Shown: piece by piece, positions 20,787-30,200 of the stretch | How positions within the stretch are numbered: the stretch's first letter is position 1 | Layout: each line of letters opens with the position of its first letter | DNA from: Hondaea fermentalgiana | Lineage: Eukaryota; Sar; Bigyra; Thraustochytrida; Thraustochytriidae | Length of the DNA stretch: 64,000 bases | Direction: 5' to 3' | Assembly (NCBI GenBank): GCA_014084085.1 | Contig: NPFB01000056.1 | Span: 90,996-154,995 of the forward strand | Translations under genes and position numbers: made by a program | The notes under the pieces: model-generated | Database searches by the model: none | The model's input: the letters and a program-made list of their open reading frames with translations, nothing else | What the model was told of the DNA's origin: nothing

Positions 20787-22372
20787 TTACTGCATCATGC
20801 CCATGAGACCAAGGTTGCCGCCCTGGGCGACCTGCTCCTTGGCAAAAGTCTCAAAGTACTGGTGCACGATGGTCACGGCAAGAAGGATACCGGTACCGGA
20901 GCCAATGGCGCCCATCATGTCAGCAAAGACACTGAGAGCGGCAATGCACATGCCGCCAAAGGTAGCGGCAGTAGGGATGTAGCGGTTGAGCACGGAAACC
21001 GTGGAGGCTTCCCGGAAGCCAGCAATGCCGAGACCCTGGTCCTTGAGCTGCTTGGCCACATCGCGCGGCGAAGAGCCGGAGATGTCGATCCATGTTCGCG
21101 CGAAGAGACCGCACGAGCCAACGATAAAGGTAAAGTAAATGACGGAGTGGATCGGGTCGAAGAGGAAGTCCATGAGGCTGCTGGGCGGGCTAATGTAATA
21201 GGCGAGACCACCCGTGGGCTTGCTCTGGCCAGGCGCCGCGGCCTCCCAGCGGCCGAGCATGCGGACCAGAATGTTGTTGCTGAAGCGCTTGTAGAGGATC
21301 TGGCTGAGAAAGTACAGGTTCGAGACGAGCGCAGTCTGCAGGATAATGGGGATGTTGGACGTGTAAAAGAGCTTGATCGGGTACGAGCTCGTGTGGCCGC
21401 GCACGCGGTGGCTCTTGAGCGGGATATCGACGCGGAAGCCCTGGAAGTAGATGACCACGAGGAAGACCACGACAGTGGACATGAGGTTGATGAGGTTGGG
21501 CAGGTTCTGGCGGTAAAAGGCCTCCTTGAGCGCCTGGAACTTGTTTGGCCGCGTGAGCACGAGGTGGCCGAGGGCAATGACGGCACCCTCGAACTCGGTG
21601 CCGGCGCCAGTGTTGATGGTGGTGGGGGAGAACGCCTTCCAGACGATGGACTCGCAAATGTTGGTGGCGATGAAGAGGGAGATACCCGAGCCGAGACCGT
21701 AGCCCTTTTGCAGGAGCTCATCGAGGATGATGACGATGATGCCCGCCATTACGAGCTGCATAATGATGAGGATCGCGTTGCCGGCGCCAATATCGGAGAC
21801 GTCACCGTAGGCACCAGAGAGAACGTAGGCAACGGCTTCACCAATGGTGATGAGGATACCAAAAAGCTTTTGCGCACCGCCAAAGAGAGCGCGATCTTCC
21901 TTGACGGACTGATCAACCTCGATGATGCGCACGCCAGCAAGAAGCTGCATGATCATGCCACTGGTAACGATGGGGCTGATGCCGAGTTCCATGAGCGTGC
22001 CACGGTTCGAGGCCAGAATGACACGCACCCAGTAGAGAGGGTCACCGCCCTTGCCCAGACTCACGCCGTAAAGAGGGATCTGGCAGCACACCAAGAAGAT
22101 GAAGAGCGTGATGGCCGTCCAGAGCATCTTCTCGCGGAAGGGCACCTTGCGGTCAGGCTGTGCATTTCATCAAAGAAGGAATTGAAAAGGGAAAAAGAAA
22201 AAGATGTCGCAGCGAAAAAGCGTGGACGTCAGCTATCTGTATGTCTTTCTGACTGTCTGGTGGGCTTTGTGGCGCAAGTTTGACAGTAATCGATGGCGCT
22301 CTGCGCACGTACCTGTTCGACCTCCGGGATGATGAACATCATCGGCTTGATGATCTGAAGAAAGCGCACCAT
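20787..22372 (-). CDS. SEC61A: SEC61 alpha, translocon channel, two exons
   Basis: Exon 1 is 22372..22313 (20 codons, [20 protein letters not shown]). The intron 22312..22158 (155 bp) has a GTACGT donor and a CACAG acceptor in phase 0. Exon 2 is 22157..20787, beginning [19 protein letters not shown]. The product is 476 residues, the same length as human SEC61A1. It has ten membrane segments and the plug/lateral-gate sequences [16 protein letters not shown] and [20 protein letters not shown]. It forms the ER protein-conducting channel with SEC61 beta and gamma, opening laterally to admit signal and membrane segments. The first exon is too short for an ordinary ORF scan but is essential: it supplies the conserved amphipathic N-terminal helix. 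Confidence 0.95.
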
Positions 22373-23045
22373 CTTGCCGAGCGAGAGGGTCTCTCCTTCT
22401 CCTTGTCCTTGTCCTTCTTACTCGTCCACGAGCGCGCGCACGAGCACGAGCACGGGCACGGACGCCCGAGGCCGAGCCGCTCTTGTGCGCTTGCGCGCGC
22501 GCGAGGAGCGCCTCGCGGGCGCGGGACGCGGCGGTGGCGCGGGCGTGCAGAGCGCGCGCGGGCGGTAGGCTGCGGAGGCTGCGTGCGGCGGGCGCGCGTG
22601 CGAGCAGGCGGGCCAATTGGACTTTTGCGTTGGATTAGATATGCCACTTTGGCACCTCCAGGTTGTCGCACTCTGCCTCCGGCCCCCACTGCGCTCTACT
22701 TTCGCCTCACTGCATTGCGACCACCATCTTCTCCCCCGTTACAAGCTTCCATCGCCGTCTTCTGCACTGTTACAAGTTTCCGTCGCCGGCAGTGGTGAGA
22801 GAGGTTGCCGAACATGGACTAAAACAATTTGCAGACTGTCCTTCACTGGGGACCAAAAATTTAATTCATCATATTATAGAGGTAACGGGCGCTCCCAGTG
22901 GCAAGAGAGGGGAACAGGAAAAAATCAAATTTGCGGTCGCGCGCACAACGCGAGCAGATGGTGTGTACGAGCCGTATGGGAACGCCGCGATGAGAACTTC
23001 GCGCATTCTTAAATGGCGAGGGTGGCTTGGAGGACTTGCTCACAG

Positions 23046-23196
23046 GTAGACTGCTCGACTTAGAAGCGGGCTGCCTGATTCATGAGCAGACTGCCTGATT
23101 CACAAGTAGACTGCTTGACTCACTAAGCTGACTGCTTGACTCACTAAGCAGACTGCTTGCCTCACTGAGCAGACTGCTTGACTCGGAAGAGGCTGC
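23046..23196. repeat. Degenerate 21-bp minisatellite
   Basis: About seven units of consensus gactgcttgactcactaagc plus one base; the central copies are nearly identical and the outer ones diverged. Confidence 0.85.
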
Positions 23197-23360
23197 AATA
23201 ATTCAAAGCCATACGTCTTGCTTGCTCTCTGAAGGAGGAAGGATGTGGACTGGCCCGAAGAATAAGAAGATGATGATGATGAGTTGCAAGGACGAAAGGA
23301 TACGTTTGGGGATTTCGCACATTTGTTCTTGGCCAGCAAAAAGTAACAAAGGCCGATTGT

Positions 23361-23452
23361 TTGTTTTTTTGTTTGTCTGTTTGTCTGTTTGTTTGTTTGG
23401 TTGTTTCTTTGTTTCTTTGTTTCTTTGTTTCTTTGTTTCTTTGTTTCTTTGT
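23361..23452. repeat. (TTTG)n/(TTTC)n-type microsatellite
   Basis: TTTG and TCTG units pass into a run of six to seven TTTCTTTG units. Confidence 0.9.
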
Positions 23453-23534
23453 TAATTCATCTGGGTTTGTTTTTTGGGGACGCTCCGCGAAACGTATACG
23501 ACCTTGCGGTATTGTACATGATAGCTCAACGTTA

Positions 23535-25649
23535 TCATTTGCGAGGACCAATCACGTTACTCGCGAGGAAACGAAGACTCGTGGGATTGACAATGACGTC
23601 GCGCTTGGGACTCTGCGGGAAAAGACCGTGCGCCGGGCTGGAGGCAAAACTCCGCGATTTGGGAGAATTGAGCATGATTTGAGTGCGATCGAGAACGCCA
23701 CCCGTGGCGGACGGCTCGTACGGAGCTGGAACCGCACGTAATAAGAGGTCCTTACGAAGACGCTCCGTCTCGCGAAGGAGTTTACCCGGGTGAGCAGGCT
23801 CATCTGCCTCAATCTGAAGTCTTCCGAGGCGCTTCTTGCCATTTAATGCCTGGGCCCCGGAGGCGCCCCCTGCGAAGCTCGGCGTGCTGTCTTGCGCACT
23901 AAATGGAGCGTGATGGACACCCTGATCGTCAATGTAGCCTTCATCAACGGTACCGTCGCTTGCGAGGTCGTCGTCAAAACCGTCAGTATGTGTTGCATGG
24001 TCTCCCGCGAAAGCTGCGGACAAGTCTTGAAGCTGTAAGTTGAGCGACTCGCCATTTTCAGCAAGTGTGATGGCCTCCATCTCCGCAAGACGAGTTGCTA
24101 GACGCTTCACCTTGCGCATGTCCGCTCCAGGAGCACGCGCTTGAATCTCGAGCTCCTTGCGCATGCGCTCGAGCTCTCTCTGTTGTGTGATGCGATTCAA
24201 TCGCGCCTGCATATCGGCAATAGCTCTACGCGCCTCAGTAGGTGTCGTCACCACGGCACCCGGTGCGAGTGGATGCTTGGGTGACGGAACCGGTGAGTTT
24301 TGGAGAAAGCCAGATAGACGCCGCATGGTTTCAAGGTCTTCGTCCGCAGTGACGATCTGCAGACGAGACCCATTTCGAGCGAGGCCGCGTTCTTTGGCTC
24401 CTCCGGAAAGCACGACTGCGGGCATGCTTGATTCCTGAAAGACAACGCTGCCAGGGTCTTGAAGTTCGAGCTGAATGTCGTGATTCACCTTTTGCAAGAC
24501 GTTTTCGAGCATGACGAGCTCAACAATGCCGTCAAGAACGGTCCAATCGGTCTGCAAAGCGCGAAATTCCGTTTCAAGACTGGAACGAAGCCTCGGCGAG
24601 AGAGCCCCGCCATGGAAGCCGTCTCGGACGCGAAAGTAAATGGCCTGATAGTCTTGATCGCTCAAGAGTGGGTGGTCCTTTTCGAACGCCGATCGCTGGC
24701 GGGAGATGGCAAGCTGGATCTTGCCGCTTGCATCGAGAAGACGAGACAAAACGGTCTCGGCTTCTCGCGTATCATCGCCGAGCTCGGTTGAAGAGGATCT
24801 GCCACCATGCGCTGCGACGCTGGCTGGGTCTGGGGGCAGGTCTCCTTTGAGACGTTCTGCGACAAGGTATTCGACCTTGACACGCTCAAAGACCAGGCTC
24901 TCGGAGAGTTCATCAATCTGTTCGGCCGTTACTGTACCGAGGCTGAGACCATCCATGGCACGATACAAGGCCAGCACGGCCTCTGCCCACGGCAAAAGCT
25001 CGGTGTCGCGCTCGATGAGGGCACCTTGTCGGGCGCTTTCAACAAAAGAGGTGGCTAGGGCGACCTGAAGGTCCCATTCCTTCATGTCGAGTTGAGCGCG
25101 GAGCACACGCGCCTGTGCTTCATCGTCTCGGCAAAGACGAGCGTAAGCGAGTTCCATCCAGCGCGCAAAGTTCTCAAAGCTTTGCAGCGAGTCGACGAGA
25201 TCAAGAAGCTCTTCAATATGGGCACGTAGGGTTGGAGTTGTATCGGCGCCCGGCTGGAGTCTCGCCTCAAGCATGGCGACAAGTTCATCCTCATTGACAC
25301 CAAGAGAGGTAATGAAGCTGGCCAGCATTTTCTCAGCCCATGTTTGAAATGTGAGAAAGAGACCGTGCTGGTGGTGGCTAAAGTGCAACAGGCTTGCTGA
25401 CTTTTGTTCGCCGCCACGTGGAGTGTGTGCATTTTCCCAATTGCTCTCGTCCCACCCCTGCGGCGCTCGCGTGAGCTCTTGTGCATGGCTGTTCGAGGCT
25501 CCTGCCGGTCTGGACCCAACAAACTTTTTCGCGTGGCTGCTCACAAACACGGATAAGCTTTGCTGCCACTCGGCGCCTTGCAAGAACTCCTTGAGTAGAC
25601 GCACATAAGGTTCCTCGTACTCGTCTTCATCCTGCCTGAGCCGCTGCAT
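23535..25649 (-). CDS. BART-like (CFAP36/ARL2BP-type) domain protein
   Basis: 704 codons from MQRLRQDEDEYEEPYVRLL; the frame extends further 5' but only into UTR-like sequence. Residues ~12-105 fit a BART-like domain: LLKEFLQGAEWQQSLSVFV, then FLTFQTWAEKMLASFITSLG and VNEDELVAMLEARL. This arrangement is shared by ARL2BP and CFAP36 (CCDC104), which bind ARL3/ARL2 GTPases, often at cilia. The rest is predicted helical with short acidic loops, including a coiled coil at about 480-560 (LNRITQQRELERMRKELEIQ) and a Ser/Pro-rich basic C-terminus with repeated SPK and SPKR sites, possible proline-directed kinase targets. CFAP36 is only about 340 residues, so this is a much larger, lineage-specific protein. 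A flagellar or ARL-effector role is inferred. Confidence 0.62.
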   Translation of the reverse strand: MQRLRQDEDEYEEPYVRLLKEFLQGAEWQQSLSVFVSSHAKKFVGSRPAGASNSHAQELTRAPQGWDESNWENAHTPRGGEQKSASLLHFSHHQHGLFLTFQTWAEKMLASFITSLGVNEDELVAMLEARLQPGADTTPTLRAHIEELLDLVDSLQSFENFARWMELAYARLCRDDEAQARVLRAQLDMKEWDLQVALATSFVESARQGALIERDTELLPWAEAVLALYRAMDGLSLGTVTAEQIDELSESLVFERVKVEYLVAERLKGDLPPDPASVAAHGGRSSSTELGDDTREAETVLSRLLDASGKIQLAISRQRSAFEKDHPLLSDQDYQAIYFRVRDGFHGGALSPRLRSSLETEFRALQTDWTVLDGIVELVMLENVLQKVNHDIQLELQDPGSVVFQESSMPAVVLSGGAKERGLARNGSRLQIVTADEDLETMRRLSGFLQNSPVPSPKHPLAPGAVVTTPTEARRAIADMQARLNRITQQRELERMRKELEIQARAPGADMRKVKRLATRLAEMEAITLAENGESLNLQLQDLSAAFAGDHATHTDGFDDDLASDGTVDEGYIDDQGVHHAPFSAQDSTPSFAGGASGAQALNGKKRLGRLQIEADEPAHPGKLLRETERLRKDLLLRAVPAPYEPSATGGVLDRTQIMLNSPKSRSFASSPAHGLFPQSPKRDVIVNPTSLRFLASNVIGPRK

Positions 25650-26114
25650 CTTGTCCCCGCTTCGCGCGGCTCGGATTCCGTCGGCGACGCGCTCCTGCAG
25701 CTTCCTGCCCGCTGTCAATCGCTGTCTGTCAGTCTGTGTCTTTTGATGACACGGCGCGGAAACCAAAAGTTCGCTTTTGCGATTTTTATTCTTTGCCCCT
25801 ATTGCGACACAGAGAGGGTGTGTACTTTTTTCGCGAATCACACAGGAACGTCTTTGATGCGTGCGAGCGGGGGAATCGCCCACTGTAAAAAGTGCAAAGG
25901 TATGTCGGACGCACAAAAGGTTTTGGTGGGAAGCCGCAGCACGGGCAACACAGTGTCTGATAAATAATAAGGGAGATCAGAGCATGAGTTGTGCCTCGTT
26001 CAGGTTTTCGCGTGCTTGCGAAGTACTTGCGCTGGGCAGATGAGAAACGAATGGATTTGATCCTCGACAGTATTAAAATTAACGCTGAGATATCGACATA
26101 ACTAAGGTTTATAT
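25650..26114. other. Intergenic, tandem minus-strand genes
   Basis: 5' flank of the BART-domain gene and 3' flank of the small basic protein gene. No supportable gene. Confidence 0.4.
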
Positions 26115-26769
26115 TCATTCTTGCTCACGTGCGCCGTCGCCATAGAGCGTGAAGGGTTTGCGCCTGCGACGTGCCTTTTCGGTAAGTCTACGGTGGGAGG
26201 GCTGGTCGCGCTTGGCAAGTCGTTTAAGCAGCTTCGAAGCTTGTGCATTTGTCTTGAGCGTGAGTTTCTTGCTTGCTGAGTCGAGACGCTTGTTTAGCGT
26301 CTCATAGTCGCGGGTCTCGGCCGTGACAAAGTCCTCTGTTCACTCATCGTTGTTAGTCTATCGTGCGTGTTTCATGGGTCAACTTGTCGCCCTTGCAAGC
26401 CAAGACAATCCAAGACAAGCCCTTGCAAGCCAAGATAAAACAAAACGTACCGTATTCTTTGGTAAAGGCCTCCTGCGCGAGCTGTCTACGCTGCTTCTTC
26501 GAGAGCGTGCGGTCTTTCTTGGCAAGCTTTTTGGCGCGGAACTCCTTGGTCGCGCGCTCGGTCGCAAAGGCCTCTGCGAGTTCCCGGGCCTCTTCACTCT
26601 GCACAGGCCGCCTGCGTTTCCTCCTCTTGCTCGCAGTCTCGTCGCCGCCTGCCTCCCTGGCAGCCTCCCTGGCGTCGCGCTTGCGCTCCTTGCGCTCCTC
26701 CCGCGCGAGCTCCGCCTTGAGCGCCTCCTGCTGCCTCTGCAGGTGCTCGCGCACGAGGCTCGCCGACAT
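26115..26769 (-). CDS. Small Lys/Arg-rich, probably nucleolar protein, two exons
   Basis: Exon 1 is 26769..26451 and exon 2 is 26335..26115, joined in phase 1 across a 115-bp intron (GTACGT...CAG), giving 179 codons. The start is MSASLVREHLQRQQ; an ATG at 26937 would add 56 Arg/Ala-rich residues. The product is very basic and helical, with clusters SKRRKRRRP and EFRAKKLAKKDRTLSKKQRR. The exon join restores the continuous helix EAFTKEYEDFVTAETRDYE, and the C-terminus contains EKARRRRKPFTLYGDG. The composition resembles ribosome-biogenesis factors, but I do not recognise a specific family. It is divergent from eEF3, with about 480 bp between the starts, and may share a growth-regulated promoter with it. 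Confidence 0.6.
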
Positions 26770-27247
26770 CTTCTCGCGCGCCGCGCCTCCCGAGCTCTTC
26801 TCCGCGCCGCGCCTCGTCCCCGCCGTCCCCGCCCGCCGCGCAGACCGCCTCGCCGCGCAGCGCAGATCCCGGTTCGAGGTCGCGGCCCCGCTTTGGGTGG
26901 CTGGCCCGCGCGGCGCCGCGGCGTGCACGCGCTGCATAGTGCGGAACTAGTTGCGCGCCAGTCGCCGCCGCCGGCGCCAGTGATTCGCCCGCGCTCGACC
27001 CGTTGCGCGGCGTCATCGGCGTCGTTGGCACCAAAACCTGCATCAACAGACGCACGCTCGGAGGCGCGAAGCAAGCTCGCTCGCTCGCTCGCGCGGACTC
27101 GCCGCTGCCTCGGGGAGCGCGCGCGGGAGGGCGCGGCGCGGGGCGTGCGGGAGCGCGTGCGGGAGCGCATCGAGCGCGTGCACGGCGGCGCGTCGAGGCG
27201 GAGGAGCCGCGCGAGGAGCCCGAGGAGAGAGAACCTACCTCGGCAAG
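26770..27247. promoter_or_regulatory. Divergent promoter region for basic protein and eEF3 genes
   Basis: 478 bp of very GC-rich sequence between two divergent start codons, with a (CTCG)n run near 27078-27098. It is inferred to contain both promoters from geometry alone. No TATA box or other element is recognised. Confidence 0.4.
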
Positions 27248-30200
27248 ATGGGCAAGAAGAAGGCCGCGGGCAAGGCCGCGGGCGACGCCAAGAACGCCCC
27301 GCGGTGCCCCGTGGATGGGTGCAGGACGCGGCTGACCGCGGAGAAGGCCGCCAAGTGCGAGACCTGCGGCCTGAACGTTTGCACGCTGCACAAGTACCCG
27401 ACGGACCACACGTGCAAGACGGCGGCGCCCGTGGCGCCCAAGAACGGTGGTGGGCTCACGATCGTGTCGAACAAGTCGAAGAAGTCCGACAAGCAGTCCG
27501 AGGAGGAGAAGCGCAAGGCGGAGGCCCGCGATGAAGCCCTCCTGAGCAAGCTCGTAGAGATCAGCAGCGAGGACCTCCTCAAGGAACTCTTGGCCTTTGG
27601 CGCCTCCTCCGCGAGGTACGAGTCCTCGGTGGCCGTGCAGGCGCTGTGCTCCGAGGCCAAGGCCGTGCAAAAGTCCATGTTCGGGGCTGTGGGTCAGGGC
27701 GTGATGGAGACGGCCAAGGCCAGTGGCGACCTCGACAAGCTCGCCGGAGCGTTGACCAAGCACCTTAGCGAGGCGGCATCTGCCAAGCGGCTGAGCAGCG
27801 ATGAGGAGCAGCGTGCTGTGGGCGTGGCCACTTTGCTGGGCATGGCTCTCGATGCCGAGGAGGGAGAGACGCGTGCCAAGTCGGACGAGACGCTCGAGCT
27901 GGGCAAGACCCTCGTGCGTGCGCCGTATGAGAAGCTCGCCAAGGCGGGCGCAAGTGAGGTGCTCAAGCGCGCTGCCAAGGCGCGCTGGTCGAATGGTCGC
28001 GCCTTCGAGGAGGAGTGCTGGCCCCTGTTGGGCAGCCTCGTCGATGAGGTGCTCAAGGTGCCTGAGGAAGACGACAGCCTCCGCAACGGTCTGGCCTACG
28101 CAATTGCGGCCGTGGCCGGCGGCTGCGGCGAGATCGCCGCCGGCCAACCGCTTGTGGACGGCAAGCTCGCCCCTGTGTTGGACAAACCCAAGAAGATTGC
28201 GCCGATTCTGGCGTGCATGCGTACGATGTTGGTTCTGACCAAGGAATGGGGCACGGCCATCATGCCGTACCTGATGCCGGTGGACTTTTTGCAAAAGTCC
28301 CTTTTTGACGTGTACGACAACACGGCATCGAACGGTCGCTCGGCAACGAAGAAGGTGATTCTGCAGATTGTGGACAAGATGGGCCCGCGCGGTGTGCGTT
28401 TGAGCGTGCCCATCTTCATGGACGGCCTGGAGCACGCATCGTGGCGCGTCAAGGCCATGTCGCTGCAGTGCCTGGGCGCACTCGGCAAGCAGCGCGCGTC
28501 GCAGCTCTTCCGGGACCTGCCTATTCTGATTCCGGCCGTCATGGAGTGCGTTCGCGACACCAAGAAGCAGGTGAGCGACGCGGCGAGCGACGCCCTCGAT
28601 AGCTTGGGCGAGCTCGTGAGCAACGCTGAGACCATCAAGCTGTTGCCGTGGCTGCTCAACGCGCTCAAGGACCCTGAACAGGTGGATCCTTGTCTTGACG
28701 AGCTGATGGACACGACCTTTGTGAACTCTGTGGATGCGCAGAGTCTTGCATTCATCATCCCCGTTGTTCTGCGTGGTCTGCGCGAGGGCACGGCAGACGT
28801 CAAGCTCAAGGCCTCCATTACGGCCGGTAACGTGTGCTCCCTGGTGGCCGATGTGCACGACATGCGTCCCTACTACACGCACCTGTTGCCTGAGCTCAAG
28901 AAGCTCACGGATCACTCGCGCCCGCGTGTGCGCGAGATGGCGCTGCGTGCCAAGAACTCGCTGCAAGAGGACCTGAGCATGACGCGCCGGCGGAGCTCGC
29001 AAAACAGTGGCGGAGGGTCCGCGGCGGCCGCCGCGGCTGCTGTTGCGGCGGTGGGTGTGGGCGGCTCTGGTAACGCTGCTGACGCTGCGAGCGACGCGCA
29101 GGCTGGCGAAGTGCTGGAGTCCAAGCTCAAGGCGGCGGGTCTTTTTGATCTGTTGGGCGAGGTCGCCTTTGACTACGTTCTTAGCACGTGCCGCATGCTG
29201 ATGTTCGATCTGCTCGAGGACGTGGACCAGGAGATGCCCCGCAAGCTTGTGTACAAGCGCGCCCGTGCGCAGACGGAGGAGGGTGTGCAGCCGTTCGTGG
29301 CGCACTGCGACGATGCGGAGCAGACGCGTCTCTTGGACGCGGCGACCTCGGCTGTCGTTGACGCCTTGTGGGTGGCTCAGGGCAAGCAGGATGACGATGG
29401 CGGCGATGGCGAAGACTCGGAGAAGGACTACATTGTTTTCATCCCGAGTATCATTCTTGCTTTTGCGTCCCGCGTGCTGCTGAAGCGCGCCGGCCTCTTT
29501 TTGGAGCGCGGACATCGTTACTCGGTAGTGGGCCTGAACGGTACGGGCAAGTCGACCCTGCTGACGCGTGTTGCGGCGCGCGATATCGATGGCTTTCCTG
29601 ATGACATTACCGTGTACTTTGTGCAGCACGAGATTGTGGAGGACGAGCAACAGCTGAATGTGATTGACTACATGCAGCATGACGTCAAGTCGCAGGTGCA
29701 GTCCAAGGAGAACAAGAAGCGCAAGGGCGGCAAGAAGTTCGAGGACCTGTACGACTTGAGCATGGAGCACATGCTCGAGGTGTTGCGCGAAGTTGGATTC
29801 ACTGACACTCTTTTGCAGCAGCAGGTTTCGGCGCTTTCTGGTGGCTGGAAGATGCGCCTTGCGATCGCGCGCTCGATGCTGTACATGCCGGACCTCTTGC
29901 TCCTGGATGAGCCTACCAACCATTTGGACGCCGCCGCTCTGGACTGGCTGCAAAAGTACCTTGCCGGTCTCGAGGGCACGACGATTGTACTGGTTTCGCA
30001 TGACTACGACTTTGTGGACTACGTTGCGACGGATATCATCCACTTGGCCGACCAGAAGCTGGCGTATTACCCGTTCGGTTTCACGCGTTTCCAGCAGGAG
30101 CGTCCCGAGATTGTGGCGGCGCTGCCGAAGAAGGACGACAACGCCAAGAAGGACGGCGAGGAGGGCGGCAACGCTGGACTCTCTGCGATCGAGCTCATGG

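Larger units (their letters stand above)
22373..23534. other. Intergenic with minisatellite and microsatellite
   Basis: SEC61 alpha promoter side (GC-rich, GCGCGC runs to ~22610), then moderate-GC sequence with a short near-duplication 'gttacaagcttccatcgccg' / 'gttacaagtttccgtcgccg' at about 22739 and 22769, then repeat arrays. A plus-strand frame around 22790-22990 looks faintly coding but matches nothing I recognise. Confidence 0.4.

Noticed and set aside
20862..22283. 473-codon plus-strand ORF
   Set aside because: Antisense to SEC61 alpha exon 2 and intron; very His/Asp/Glu-rich composition without a domain.
23046..23196. CRISPR-like array
   Set aside because: The units are contiguous tandem repeats without unique spacers, in a eukaryotic genome; it is a minisatellite.
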